The notes below the pieces were generated by a model, which was not told the DNA's origin, made no database searches, and saw only the letters and a program-made list of their open reading frames with translations. DNA of 64,000 bases from Deltaproteobacteria bacterium Ga0077550. Its GTDB lineage: Bacteria > Myxococcota_A > Polyangia > Nannocystales > Nannocystaceae. The first letter of the stretch is position 1, and each line of letters opens with the position of its first letter. Below, one piece after another: positions 1 to 9,319 of the stretch. The stretch spans positions 62,001-126,000 of the forward strand of contig LNFB01000146.1 of NCBI GenBank assembly GCA_001464385.1, read 5' to 3'. The position numbers were made by a program, and so were the translations under genes.

Positions 1-1105
1 AGCCATCGTTGGGATCGACCCCGAGCGTCAACGGCATCACCGCCTCGGCGTAGCCACAGTAACCCTCGCCCACGCGCCACACGCGGAAGGTCGAGTCGAG
101 GGACTCGTTGCCCGCGGCGTTGGCGTCGATCTGCTCGAGCGTCACGCCGTAGATCCCGTGGGGATCGGGGTTGCCGTTCTCGTCGTAGATGCGGGCGATG
201 TTGCCCTCGGCCAGCATCTGGTGGGCCATCGGCAGCAGCAGTCCGGGGTCCATCGACACCGCCATCGTCGAGCCCTCGGGCAGCGCGCCGGCGAGGTCGA
301 GGCCCACGCCCTTGCCCAGGGGGAGGTTCGTGTGCATCGCGAGCACGAGCTTGTCGGCCTCGGCGTCGACGACGAGCTTGCGGACGAGGAGGTTCACCGC
401 GCCGTCGCCAACCTGCCAGCTGCCGACCTCGAGCAGGAGCAGCTCGTCGTAGTTCGCCGCGATCTCCTCGGCGAGCAGGAGCTTGAGCGCGCCGGCGAGC
501 ATCGTGTGCGTCTCGGAGTCGAAGCCGAACACCTGCAGGTACCAGTCGCCGATCGTGGCCGCGCCGTAGTCCGCGATGAGGCGCGACTTGCCGGCGGCCG
601 CGTCGACGTCGAGCCGCAGGGGGACGTAGAGATCGACGAAGCCGGCCCCCGACGAGAGATCCATGTCGGGCGACGACAGTTGCACGCCGAAGTCGAGGTG
701 GAACACCACGCAGTTGGGGCAGCCGGGGACCTTGGTCAGCGCGATCGTCGGCAGCGACGTCGGCTCGAACGCGGCGTCGGCCGGGCCCTGCGGCAGCACG
801 CCGAACGGTACGGTGCCCGAGAACGGGACGTCCTCGTCGATGATGCTCGCGAGGAGCTTGTTCACGCCCGCGCCGGTGAGCTGCATCGCGACCGGGTAGG
901 GGCCCGCCTCGGGGACCTCGGCGGCCAGCGGCAGCTCCTCGTCGCTGGCGCGGTCGTCGAACTTGCCGCGCTGGTTCTCGCAATCGAACGAGATGTCCTT
1001 GCCGCGACAGCCCGACCCGAGCAGCAGCGTGCCCGCCGCGAGGGTGAGCACGGGCGCGAGCGAGCGGAGGGTCGGCAACGACGAAGCAGTGCGGACGCGC
1101 GTCAC
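1..1105 (-). CDS. Probable exported lipoprotein, 3' end outside the window
   Basis: Reading leftwards from a GTG at 1105 gives an open frame that runs off the window edge, so the C-terminus is missing. The N-terminus has a basic start, a hydrophobic stretch (roughly residues 14-30) and then LLLGSGC, an imperfect lipobox. The mature part (about 335 residues visible) is unlike low-complexity stalk lipoproteins and looks folded, with alternating hydrophobic segments and a CPNC motif near residue 120. I recognise no family. It diverges from the lipoprotein gene at 1243. The GTG is chosen because no ATG lies upstream of the signal peptide; the start is moderately secure. Confidence 0.75.
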   Translation of the reverse strand, partial: MTRVRTASSLPTLRSLAPVLTLAAGTLLLGSGCRGKDISFDCENQRGKFDDRASDEELPLAAEVPEAGPYPVAMQLTGAGVNKLLASIIDEDVPFSGTVPFGVLPQGPADAAFEPTSLPTIALTKVPGCPNCVVFHLDFGVQLSSPDMDLSSGAGFVDLYVPLRLDVDAAAGKSRLIADYGAATIGDWYLQVFGFDSETHTMLAGALKLLLAEEIAANYDELLLLEVGSWQVGDGAVNLLVRKLVVDAEADKLVLAMHTNLPLGKGVGLDLAGALPEGSTMAVSMDPGLLLPMAHQMLAEGNIARIYDENGNPDPHGIYGVTLEQIDANAAGNESLDSTFRVWRVGEGYCGYAEAVMPLTLGVDPNDG

Positions 1106-1242
1106 CGGGGTAGTTTGGACCGGCGCCGCCGCAAATGACAAGCGAGGTCGCCCGGCGAGGGCGCCGCCTCTCGCTCCATCCCTCGGTACGCCTGACCCCG
1201 CGGGGTGGCCACCCGTGCGAGCCCCGTGGTAGCGTTCGGTCG

Positions 1243-1887
1243 ATGACCTATCGCTGCGCCAGCTGGGGCCTCGTCGCGCTGCTCGCCGCGGCCCCCGCGT
1301 GCTTCGACTCGGACGAGACGTTCAAGGCCGCGGCGACCACGACGACGGGCGATCCGACGACGACCACCGCGGACCCAACGACGACGACCGACCCGACGAC
1401 GTCGACCACGACGACCACGGGCCTCGACTCGACCTGCCGCGACGCCGTCGACTGCATCTTCGATTGTGCCGCCGCCGAGCAGGTGAAGGTCATGATCGAC
1501 CCCGACTACGAGCCCGATTTCTCGTGCTTCCTCGACCAGTGCGTCGAGATGCTCCCCGTCGGTGAGGTCTACAAGCTGCTCAAGCTCGGCAACTGCGCCT
1601 CGGAGCAGTGCGGGGCGATGGGGAAGTGCGACGACGGCATGGGCGAGAGCACGGGCGGCTCGAGCAGCGAGGGTGGCTCGAGCAGCGAGGGCAGCTCGAG
1701 CAGCGAGGGCGGCTCGAGCAGCGGCGGCAGCAGCAGCAGCGATGGTGGCAGCAGCAGCGAGAGCGGGACGCCTCCGCCCCCACCGCCCGACGACGGTCTC
1801 CTCGACCCGTGCATCGAGTGCATCTTCACCCTGATGCTCGACGAGGATTTCCGCGGCTGCCTCGAGTACTCGCTCGTCTGTGAGTGA
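1243..1887 (+). CDS. Cys-rich lipoprotein with Thr-rich and Ser/Glu/Gly repeat stalks
   Basis: 214-residue protein of unknown function. Residues 1-20 form a lipoprotein signal ending LAAAPAC. A Thr/Asp-rich linker (about residues 27-60) precedes a small domain with paired cysteines (CRDAVDCIFDC, CFLDQC, CASEQCGAMGKC), then a Ser/Glu/Gly tract coded by an 18-base tandem repeat, a run of prolines, and a C-terminal piece with CIECIF and a final Cys-Glu. The Cys spacing suggests two related half-domains separated by the repeat. The frame is open further upstream, but the signal peptide fixes the ATG at 1243. It is probably surface-anchored, as inferred from the lipobox and stalk. Confidence 0.75.
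   Translation: MTYRCASWGLVALLAAAPACFDSDETFKAAATTTTGDPTTTTADPTTTTDPTTSTTTTTGLDSTCRDAVDCIFDCAAAEQVKVMIDPDYEPDFSCFLDQCVEMLPVGEVYKLLKLGNCASEQCGAMGKCDDGMGESTGGSSSEGGSSSEGSSSSEGGSSSGGSSSSDGGSSSESGTPPPPPPDDGLLDPCIECIFTLMLDEDFRGCLEYSLVCE
1657..1728 (+). repeat. Four tandem 18-base units inside a lipoprotein gene
   Basis: Four consecutive 18-base units (1657-1674, 1675-1692, 1693-1710, 1711-1728) encode Gly/Ser-Ser-Ser-Ser-Glu-Gly, with the last unit diverged to Gly-Gly. The array is in frame, so changes in copy number would change linker length without breaking the protein. Confidence 0.85.
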
Positions 1888-2057
1888 GCCCTCCGGCCTG
1901 GGCTCGAGGGGTCCGCTGCGCCGCCTGGGCGGGGCGCACCGCCACGGCCTTGCCGCAGGCCGCTCCCGGGATCGCGCGTGGTTCGTGGTGACCCCCGCCA
2001 CCCGGGCGCCCGCGCCCCCTTTCGTGCGATGGCCACAGTGCGATAGAACCGAGCGAG

Positions 2058-3596
2058 ATGAAGCGTTCGCTCGCTGCGTGGGCCGTCGGCGTCGTCCCCA
2101 TGAGTTCGATCGCCAACCTGGCGTCGGCAGCGGAGCCCGGCGCGGCCGCCGAGGTGGGCGCGTCGACGACGGCGGCGCCCACGGCGAACGCCGACGCGGC
2201 GAAGCCCGACGCGGCGAAGCCCAAGGGCAAGCGCGTGCGCGTGCGCAACGCCGACTTCAAGCGCCTGCCGTGGATGCGGCGCTGGGCGCCGCAGCGCAAC
2301 CTCGGTGAGCTCGGCGTCTCCGGCGGCGTGTTCATCCCCAACGAGCAGCACGACCTCTACGATCCCAAGACGACGCCACCCGAGCCGTTCTGGCGCGTGG
2401 GCGGCCTGCTCGCCGTGCGCGGCGGCTTCTACCCGCTGCGCTCGCTCGGCGTCGAGGCGGAGTTCAGCGCGATGCCGACGCGCATCCGCAACATCACCGA
2501 CGACTTCGCGTTCACCTACGGCTTCCAGGGCCACGTGGTGTTCCAGCTGCCCTACTACTCGGTGGTGCCGTTCTTCCTCGTCGGTGGCGGCCTGCTCGGC
2601 GTGCGATCGAACGCGCTCATCCTCGGCGACGACGTCGACCCCGCGCTGCACTACGGCGGCGGCGTGAAGGTGCAGCTCACCAAGGTCATCGGACTGCGCG
2701 TCGAGGCCCGCAACATCATGTCGGCCAACTCGGCGCTGCAGAACGCCGGCGGCGCCAACCTCCAGGTCATGGGCGGGATCACCTTCACGCTCGGCCGACG
2801 CCCGCCACCGCCCCCGCCCGAGCCGCCGCCGCCGGTCGATCCCGATCGCGACAAGGACGGCTTCGTCAACGAGAAGGACGACTGCCCGGATGTCGTCGGC
2901 GTCGCGCCGCACGGCTGCCCGGACACCGACGGCGACTCCTTCCGCGACAGCGAGGACGCGTGCCCCGAGGCGCCCGGCGTCGCGCCCGACGGCTGCCCGG
3001 TCAAGGACACCGACAACGACGGCTTCCTCGACCCCGACGACGATTGCGTGTTCGAGCCCGAGACGAAGAACGACTACAAGGACGGCGACGGCTGCCCCGA
3101 CGAGCTGCCGCCCGAGGTCGAGGTCTTCCAGGGGACGATCGAGGGCATCGAGTTCGACACCAAGAAGGACACCATCCGCCCGGTCTCGCGGCCGGTGCTC
3201 GACAAGGCCGTCGAGGTGCTCAAGAAGTTCACGGACATCCGCGTCAACATCGTCGGCCACACCGACGACGTGGGCGTGCCGGAGTTCAACCTCGATCTGT
3301 CGCGGCGGCGCGCCGAGGCGGTCAAGAAGTACCTCGTCGATCACGGCGTCGATCCGTCGCGGGTCACCACCGAGGGCCGCGGCATGAACGAGCCGCGCGT
3401 GCCCAACGACAGCGACGCGAACCGGGCGAAGAACCGGCGCATCCAGTTCGAGGTGCGCTCGGTCGAGACGCCCCCGGCGACGTCGCCCGACGCCGCGCCG
3501 AGCGACGGCGGCGCGGCCCCGAAGCCGACCGAGGCGACCAAGCCGGCCGCGCCGACCAAGCCGGCCGCGCCGACCAAGCCCGAGCCGCCGAAGTAG
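2058..3596 (+). CDS. OmpA-family outer-membrane protein with thrombospondin type 3 repeats
   Basis: 512 residues. A signal peptide (about 1-24) is followed by a Lys-rich segment, an eight-strand-like barrel region (about 80-250) with many aromatic/Gly strands, a PPPPPPEPPPP hinge near 255, and calcium-type TSP3 repeats (DRDKDGFVNEKDDCPD, DTDGDSFRDSEDACPE, DTDNDGFLDPDDDC) to about 345. The OmpA C-terminal peptidoglycan-binding domain covers about 365-475, with GHTDDVG and NRAKNRRIQF. The tail is Lys/Pro/Ala-rich with KPAAPT repeats. Known family role: anchoring the outer membrane to peptidoglycan. No operon partner is evident. Family assignment is secure; the barrel is inferred. Confidence 0.92.
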   Translation: MKRSLAAWAVGVVPMSSIANLASAAEPGAAAEVGASTTAAPTANADAAKPDAAKPKGKRVRVRNADFKRLPWMRRWAPQRNLGELGVSGGVFIPNEQHDLYDPKTTPPEPFWRVGGLLAVRGGFYPLRSLGVEAEFSAMPTRIRNITDDFAFTYGFQGHVVFQLPYYSVVPFFLVGGGLLGVRSNALILGDDVDPALHYGGGVKVQLTKVIGLRVEARNIMSANSALQNAGGANLQVMGGITFTLGRRPPPPPPEPPPPVDPDRDKDGFVNEKDDCPDVVGVAPHGCPDTDGDSFRDSEDACPEAPGVAPDGCPVKDTDNDGFLDPDDDCVFEPETKNDYKDGDGCPDELPPEVEVFQGTIEGIEFDTKKDTIRPVSRPVLDKAVEVLKKFTDIRVNIVGHTDDVGVPEFNLDLSRRRAEAVKKYLVDHGVDPSRVTTEGRGMNEPRVPNDSDANRAKNRRIQFEVRSVETPPATSPDAAPSDGGAAPKPTEATKPAAPTKPAAPTKPEPPK

Positions 3597-3713
3597 CGCT
3601 CGGGCGGCGTCGCGCTCGAGGTCGCGGCCGAAGGGCCGCCGGCGGCGGCCGACCGCCGTCGACGGGGCGCGCGCGGGTTGTGTCCCGGTCGTCCCGTGCC
3701 CTACCGTGGTCGC

Positions 3714-5534
3714 ATGCGTCGCCGTCGCCTCGCCCCGTTGTCGCTGCTCACGCTCGCCTGGGGCTGCGGAGGTGGTGACGCCGCCGGCCGCGGCGAGGCA
3801 GGGACGGCCGATCCGACCCTCGACCCGACGCTCGGCTCGGCCACCGATGCCCAGACCTCGACGTCGGGCTCCTCGGCGGTCGACGACACCGGCCCGTCGC
3901 AGTGCAGCGAGGACGACGATTGCTCGCCGGGTCTCGTGTGCGAGGACGGGGCGTGCGTGCCGGGCTGCACCGCGGCGCAGCCGTGCCCCGAGGGCGAGGC
4001 CTGCTGCGATGGCTGCGTCGATCCGGCGACGGACCCGGCCCATTGCGGCGGCTGCGACATGCCGTGCCCACCGGTCCCCCACGCGATCCCCAGCTGCACC
4101 GATTCCGTCTGTGGCTTCGCCGCGTGCGAGGACGGCTTCGCCGACTGCGACGGCGACCCCGCCAACGGCTGCGAGTTGGACCTCGAGAACGACGGCGAGT
4201 GCGGCTGCGAGCCCGGCGCGGTGCAGGACTGCTACAGCGACGCGCCGGAGACGATGGGCGTCGGCCCGTGCGCCGCGGGCACGCAGACCTGCAATGAATT
4301 CGGCACCGCCTGGGGTCCGTGCGAGGGCGAGGTGGTGCCGGCGCCCGAGGCCTGCGCCAACGTGGTCGACGACGATTGTGATGGCGTGGTCGACGAGGAT
4401 CCCGACGACGACGCCGACGGCTGGACCGCGTGCGGCGGCGATTGCTGCGATGCCCCCGGACGCATCTGCGCCGATCCGGAGCTGGTGAACCCCGGTGCAT
4501 TCGAGGTCGCGGACAACGCCGTCGACGACGATTGTGACGGGATGGTCGACAATCCGCTGCCCGCTTGCGACGCGGGTCTCGCCAGCAATTCTGCGGTCGC
4601 GCTGCAATATGCACAGGCCATGGATCTGTGCCAATTCACGGACGAGGTCCCGGACGACCCGGCCGAGCGGATCTGGGGTGTCATCGAGGGGACGTTCAGC
4701 CTGGCCAGCGGCGCCGGCAACCCGGCCTCGCAGTCTCGATCGATCCGCGACGGTTTCGGCGACAATGTGGACAATCGCTTCGGCGATCGTCTCGCCGTGC
4801 TCTCGACGGGGCGCGCCGCGGACAACTCAGGAGACGTCAACCCGGGCTTCGCGGCGTTCCAGGCCGGCCAGAGCATGGCGACGTCGAGCGGGTTCCCTGC
4901 GGACTGGTACGCAGCGAACGGCAATTCCCTGCCCAACGCGCCGGGGTGCGTCGAGCCGATCGACGGCGACGCCCAGGATCCGATCATGTTGACGCTACGC
5001 ATTCGTGCCCCCACGAACGCCAATTCGTTCTCCGTGGACATGTTCTTCTTCTCGGCCGAGTACCCGGAATACGTCTGCACCGCGTTCAATGATTTTTTCG
5101 TGACCTTGGTGGATTCGACCGATCCTGGGAACCCTGCGGACGGGAATATCGCCATCTACGACGACGGGGTCCAGGCATGGCCAGTGGGTGTCAACATCCT
5201 CGCCGCGGCAAATGGCCTGTTCACGGCGTGCACCGATGGCACGATCAGCGATTGTGGCACCCCGGAGAATTACGCCGGGTGCGTGAGTAACGCCGAGTTG
5301 TCCGGTACCGGATTCGACCTGCCTGGGCAGGTCACCTACAATTGCGATTACGACGGCGAGGCCGGCGGCGGCACCGGTTGGCTGACCATGAGCGGCAACG
5401 TGACGCCGGGCGAGACGATGGAGATCCGCTTCGCGATCTGGGACACCTCGGACGAGTTGTTCGATTCCCTGGTGCTGCTCGACGACTGGCAGTGGTCGGT
5501 GCAGGCCTCGCAGCCCGGCGTGCGGCCGGGCTGA
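3714..5534 (+). CDS. Lipoprotein with MopE-type Cys/Asp motifs and a choice-of-anchor-L-like domain
   Basis: 606 residues. The signal peptide ends LAWGC, a near-lipobox. Residues 50-190 are Cys-rich EGF/dickkopf-like repeats (CSEDDDCSPGLVCEDGACV, CEDGFADCDGDPANGCE). Two MopE-like motifs follow (ACANVVDDDCDGVVDE and NAVDDDCDGMVDN), a family known as a putative metal-binding motif. From about residue 310 the sequence resembles the choice-of-anchor-L domain: GVIEGTFSL, LAVLSTGRAAD, SFSVDMFFFSAEYPE, a Cys-bearing stretch and SDELFDSLVLLDDW at the end. The ATG at 3714 is preferred over one 36 bases upstream because it begins the signal peptide. Function is unknown; a surface or adhesive role is inferred. 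Confidence 0.85.
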   Translation: MRRRRLAPLSLLTLAWGCGGGDAAGRGEAGTADPTLDPTLGSATDAQTSTSGSSAVDDTGPSQCSEDDDCSPGLVCEDGACVPGCTAAQPCPEGEACCDGCVDPATDPAHCGGCDMPCPPVPHAIPSCTDSVCGFAACEDGFADCDGDPANGCELDLENDGECGCEPGAVQDCYSDAPETMGVGPCAAGTQTCNEFGTAWGPCEGEVVPAPEACANVVDDDCDGVVDEDPDDDADGWTACGGDCCDAPGRICADPELVNPGAFEVADNAVDDDCDGMVDNPLPACDAGLASNSAVALQYAQAMDLCQFTDEVPDDPAERIWGVIEGTFSLASGAGNPASQSRSIRDGFGDNVDNRFGDRLAVLSTGRAADNSGDVNPGFAAFQAGQSMATSSGFPADWYAANGNSLPNAPGCVEPIDGDAQDPIMLTLRIRAPTNANSFSVDMFFFSAEYPEYVCTAFNDFFVTLVDSTDPGNPADGNIAIYDDGVQAWPVGVNILAAANGLFTACTDGTISDCGTPENYAGCVSNAELSGTGFDLPGQVTYNCDYDGEAGGGTGWLTMSGNVTPGETMEIRFAIWDTSDELFDSLVLLDDWQWSVQASQPGVRPG

Positions 5535-5547
5535 CCGCAGCGCTGCG

Positions 5548-6540
5548 TCACCAGTGGCCGTGCACGCGGATCTCGTCGACGCCGCGGAGCACGGTGTCGA
5601 CCTCGAGGGCGAGCGGCGCCCAGGTGGCGCCGAAATCGGCGGTGCGCAGGGCCGTCCCCGCGTCGCCGACGGCGTGCCCCTGGCCCTCGCCGTGCAGATG
5701 GAGCCCGCGCAGGGACAGCGCAGGATCCAGGTGCTCCACGGCCGTCGCGCCGGAGGCGTCGACGCGCACGACGACGCCGGCCTCGCCCACGGCGACCAGG
5801 GCGTCGCCGTCGTGCGAGGTGCGGACCGCCCAGAGATCGCGGGTGGTCGGCGCCGCGACCATCGACCAGTTCTGCCCGCCGTCGATCGTCTGCGCCACGA
5901 AGCCCTCGGCGCCCACGACGACCGCCTGCTCGGCGGTGCCGGCCATCGCGACCGCGCTCAGGCTCTGGCCCTCGAACCGCGCCAGCTCGACCAGCGGCCC
6001 GTCGCCGTCGGCGCGCCAGATGCCGCCGTCGTCGGTGACCGCGAGGAGGTGCGCACCGTCGTGGTCGAGGGCGACCGCGCGCCAGGGCACCGCGTCGGTG
6101 GCGAGCGGCGCGAAGGCACCGTCGCCGCGGCGCGAGAGCAGGGCGCCGTCGCCTGCGACGACGACCCGCGTCGGGGTCGACTCGCTCACGGCCACCGCTT
6201 CGAGGTCAGCGGTCGTGCCGACGTCGTGGGCGTCCCAATGCTCGCCGGAGTCGGCGGTCGAGAGCACGACGCCGCTCTCGCCGACGACCCACGCCGCCGT
6301 CGTCCCGACGCACGCGATGGCGTGGAGATCGGCGTCGGTGTCGAGGGGATAGGGCGCGGAGCGGCCGTCGTCGGTCAAGCGCAGCATCTCGCCGTCGTCG
6401 CCGACCAACCACGCGCTCCCGGTGCTGCTGCTCGGCGATCCCGTGGTGGTCGGATCGTCGTCGTCGTCATCGTCGTTGCCGCAGCCCACCGGCAGCGCGA
6501 GGGCGATCGAGCAGGTCAGGGCGACGCGTGACAGGCGCAT
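5548..6540 (-). CDS. Beta-propeller (YCF48/BNR-like) lipoprotein
   Basis: 330 residues. The lipobox is LPVGC near residue 20, followed by a poly-Asp and Thr/Ser stalk. The rest is a repeated pattern of a Trp/aromatic strand, VVGExGVVLxTxDxGExW and similar blocks (for example VVLSTADSGEHW, FVAQTIDGGQNW, ALRTADFGATW), typical of BNR/YCF48-like propellers related to photosystem assembly factor HCF136. In non-photosynthetic bacteria such proteins are extracytoplasmic with unknown ligands. The gene ends 13 bases from the convergent gene ending at 5534. A 12-base palindrome (5536-5547) lies between them but lacks a T-tract. Confidence 0.85.
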   Translation of the reverse strand: MRLSRVALTCSIALALPVGCGNDDDDDDDPTTTGSPSSSTGSAWLVGDDGEMLRLTDDGRSAPYPLDTDADLHAIACVGTTAAWVVGESGVVLSTADSGEHWDAHDVGTTADLEAVAVSESTPTRVVVAGDGALLSRRGDGAFAPLATDAVPWRAVALDHDGAHLLAVTDDGGIWRADGDGPLVELARFEGQSLSAVAMAGTAEQAVVVGAEGFVAQTIDGGQNWSMVAAPTTRDLWAVRTSHDGDALVAVGEAGVVVRVDASGATAVEHLDPALSLRGLHLHGEGQGHAVGDAGTALRTADFGATWAPLALEVDTVLRGVDEIRVHGHW

Positions 6541-6558
6541 CGCGGCAGCATGACAGCG

Positions 6559-8391
6559 TCACGGCCAGCGGGCAACGCAGAGCGCGCGGGGCTTGCTGTC
6601 GGTGGCGGCGACCGATCGCTTCTCGCCGCTCGGCAACGCGATGGTGATCGCGTTGCCTCGCCACAGCGCGGAGGTCCAGTACCGCGCCTTGCGGAGGCCG
6701 CGGGCCTCGGCGAACTTCGCGGCGACCGCCGGGTTGGGGAGCTCCCAGCGGCGGATGCCGAGGTGCGCGGCCGAGGCGAGGCCCTCGCAGAAGTCGTCCG
6801 CGGCGCGGAGCGTGCCGGTGGGGCCGGGCTTGATCGGCGCGACCCAGCGACCGACGCGGACGACCCCGGCGGGATCCGGAGGCGGGGGCTCCGTCGGCGC
6901 GGCGCCGGGCGATCGATCGGCCACTGTGTCGCCGTCGTCGTCGTCGATCACGATCGGCGCCTCGGCCATCGGCGGCGGTGGAGGCAGCGCCGGACGCTCC
7001 ATGATGCGCGCGGGCTCGACGGTGGGGGTCACGTCGGGGGCGGGGCCGGGCGTCGTCTCGGCGGCCGCCAGCGCCGTCGCATCCGGTGGGCTCGGCGTGT
7101 CGCCCGGCGCCGCGGGCTCGCCCACGGCGGCCGAAGGATCGATCGGCGAAGCAGCGTCGCCGGCCGGACTCGCGACCGGCTGGCTGTGCCCGTTCGAGGT
7201 CCGCAGCTGCCAGATCGCGAAGCCGGCCAGCGACGCGAGGGCGATACCCGCGGCGACGCGACCGCGCCGCTTCGGCGTGACCTCGACGGGACGCGCCGCC
7301 GAGCCCTCGTCGGCGGTCCATCGCCGCGTGCGCTCGGATCCGGAGATGCCGGCCTGCTCGGCCTCGCTCGGCGTCACGGCGTCGAGCATCGCCGCGCTGC
7401 TGGTCTCCGTCGTCCGGGTCACCGCGCGATCGAACACCGACACGTCGCGCACCGGGGCGTCGAAGGGGGCGAGCGCGGCGTCGAGCTCCGCGACGTCGGC
7501 GAAGCGGCGCGCGAGGTCCTTCTGCAGGCAGCGATCCACGATGTCGGCGAGGCCGCGGGGGGTCTCCGGCGCGAGCTCGGTGCACGGTCGCGGCTGCTCG
7601 GTCGCGACCATCAGCAGCGTGGCGGCGACCGTCGGCCCGCCGAACGCGTTCGCCCCCGTGAGCGCGCGATACAGGATCGCACCGATTGCCCAGATGTCCG
7701 TGCGCGGCTCGGCGAAGGTGGCCCCGCGGAATTGCTCGGGGGCCATGTACTCGGGGGTGCCGAGCAGCGCGCCGTGCTCGGTGCGTGCCTCACCTGTGCC
7801 GTCCGTGAATTTCGCGACGCCGAAGTCCATGAGCTTGACCATCGGCGCCCCACCCTCGGGGTGGTGCAGGAAGATGTTCTCCGGCTTGAGATCGCGGTGC
7901 ACGATCCCGGCACGGTGGGCGGCCTGGAGCCCGCGCAGCGCCTCGCGGACGATCATCACGGCGAGCGGTGGCTCGAGGCGATCGCCGCCGGCGAGCAGGT
8001 CCCCGAGGCTCTGGCCCTCGAGGAGCTCCATCACGATGTAGGGCCCGATCGGCGAGCGCCCCGAGTCCAGGATGTCGCAGATGTTGGGGTTGCCGATGCG
8101 GCCGGCGGCGCGGGCCTCGGCGCGGAAGCGGGCGACGAGGCCCTCGTCGCGGGCGACGTCGGGCCGGATGAGCTTGATCGCCACGCGCCGATCGACGCGC
8201 TCGTTGACGGCGAGCCACACGGACGCCATGCCGCCGCGACCGATGCACTCGAGGAGCCGGAAGCGGCCGTCGAGCAGTCGCCCGGCGAGCGGCAGCATCA
8301 CATCGGTGTCGGGGCAGCGCAGGACGCTCGCCGGGTGCGCCGCGCCGCACTGCGTGCAGCGTCCCAGCGTCTCCTCGTCCACCGCACTCAC
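6559..8391 (-). CDS. Eukaryotic-type Ser/Thr protein kinase with one membrane segment and an extracytoplasmic tail
   Basis: About 610 residues from a GTG at 8391. A short N-terminal CxxC...C element (CTQCGAAHPASVLRC) precedes the kinase domain: GRGGMASV loop (about 51-58), VAIKLI lysine, HRDLKPEN (about 165), DFG (about 189), PEYMAPEQ and DIWAIGAILY. All catalytic residues are present. A Pro/Thr-rich juxtamembrane region, one transmembrane segment (about 380-395), a long Pro/Ala/Asp linker and a C-terminal domain with two Cys and many Trp follow; the last 80 residues resemble DUF1566/Lcl-like modules. The frame stays open to 8553, but that would overlap the divergent gene at 8495, so the GTG in GCCGTGAGT is preferred. 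The substrate is unknown. Confidence 0.88.
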   Translation of the reverse strand: MSAVDEETLGRCTQCGAAHPASVLRCPDTDVMLPLAGRLLDGRFRLLECIGRGGMASVWLAVNERVDRRVAIKLIRPDVARDEGLVARFRAEARAAGRIGNPNICDILDSGRSPIGPYIVMELLEGQSLGDLLAGGDRLEPPLAVMIVREALRGLQAAHRAGIVHRDLKPENIFLHHPEGGAPMVKLMDFGVAKFTDGTGEARTEHGALLGTPEYMAPEQFRGATFAEPRTDIWAIGAILYRALTGANAFGGPTVAATLLMVATEQPRPCTELAPETPRGLADIVDRCLQKDLARRFADVAELDAALAPFDAPVRDVSVFDRAVTRTTETSSAAMLDAVTPSEAEQAGISGSERTRRWTADEGSAARPVEVTPKRRGRVAAGIALASLAGFAIWQLRTSNGHSQPVASPAGDAASPIDPSAAVGEPAAPGDTPSPPDATALAAAETTPGPAPDVTPTVEPARIMERPALPPPPPMAEAPIVIDDDDGDTVADRSPGAAPTEPPPPDPAGVVRVGRWVAPIKPGPTGTLRAADDFCEGLASAAHLGIRRWELPNPAVAAKFAEARGLRKARYWTSALWRGNAITIALPSGEKRSVAATDSKPRALCVARWP

Positions 8392-8494
8392 GGCCGCGAA
8401 GCGTAGCACGGCCCCCGCGCGACCAAGCGGCGGCGCGCCCGGGCCGCCCGGCCTCGACTGCAGTCGCGGCGGCTTCGACCGATGTCCGCGGGTG

Positions 8495-9271
8495 ATGCCC
8501 AGCGTCGCGCCCCTGCGTTGGAGGTCCGTGGTCCTGGCCGCCGCGGTGCTCACGGCCTGCGCCTCGTCGCCGCCGCCGGGCCCCCCGAGCGCGCCGCGTC
8601 GCGCAGGCCCCGAGCTGCCCCCGGCCCTCGCCGAGGCGATCGCGGTGTGGCACGACGACGGCGACCTCGGGCCGCTCGCGGGCTATGTCGCCGCGCACCC
8701 TGACGAAGAGCTCGGGGTGTGGCGAGAGGTCGTCGCGCTGCACCGCTACGAGGCGTGCGCGGCGGCGCAGCCCGACCGCGAGGGGCTCCGCACCGTCGCG
8801 CGCGAGTTCCCGGACACCGTCGGGGGCCACATCGCCGCGGTCACGCTGTTCGGCGACGGGCTCGGCCGACTCCACGCCGAGGTTCCCGGTCCCCTCGTGA
8901 TCGACTTCCTCGAGGGCGGCGATGCCTGGGCCCGCGACGAGCAGGGCGCGGCCACGATCGGCGCTGCGGACCTCGAGCGCGCACGCGAGCAGTACGCGCC
9001 TGGACTGCGCCGCCAGCTCGCCGAGGCGGTGCTCGCCGAGGGGTGCGATGCGACGATGGGCTACTGCAACTGGTGGCTGTCGCGGCAGGCCGACGCGCCG
9101 CAGAGCTCTGCCGTCGCCGCGGCGGTGGCCGACACATGGTCGCGTCGCGCCCATCCCAGCTGGCAAGGTGGGGATCACGCCCGTTGCGCGGCGCGCTGTG
9201 TGAAACGCTGTCGGCCCCGCGCGGCGCCGCTCGACGATTCATGCTTCGCGCCCTGCTACGCGCGCTGCTGA
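8495..9271 (+). CDS. Lipoprotein of unknown function
   Basis: 258 residues starting at the ATG at 8495, with a signal peptide ending VLTACASS (good lipobox). The mature part is acidic and helical-looking without low-complexity stalks, and the C-terminus is Cys-rich (CAARCVKRC, CFAPCYARC) with seven cysteines in the last 35 residues. I recognise no family. It diverges from the Ser/Thr kinase gene with a 103-base shared upstream region, so co-regulation is possible but not shown. Confidence 0.75.
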   Translation: MPSVAPLRWRSVVLAAAVLTACASSPPPGPPSAPRRAGPELPPALAEAIAVWHDDGDLGPLAGYVAAHPDEELGVWREVVALHRYEACAAAQPDREGLRTVAREFPDTVGGHIAAVTLFGDGLGRLHAEVPGPLVIDFLEGGDAWARDEQGAATIGAADLERAREQYAPGLRRQLAEAVLAEGCDATMGYCNWWLSRQADAPQSSAVAAAVADTWSRRAHPSWQGGDHARCAARCVKRCRPRAAPLDDSCFAPCYARC

Positions 9272-9319
9272 GTCGCCACGCGAACCTCGCCCCGGAAAGC
9301 TCGCAGCTCGCCACGCAAA

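Noticed and set aside
1102..4634. Very long Arg/Ala/Gly-rich reading frames opposite real genes, for example 1569-4634 minus
   Set aside because: High GC removes stop codons in other frames. These products are low-complexity, lack any domain, and mirror genes with clear signal peptides and families on the other strand.
5536..5547. CGCAGCGCTGCG palindrome between convergent genes
   Set aside because: Short, GC-only, no T-tract and no associated regulator.
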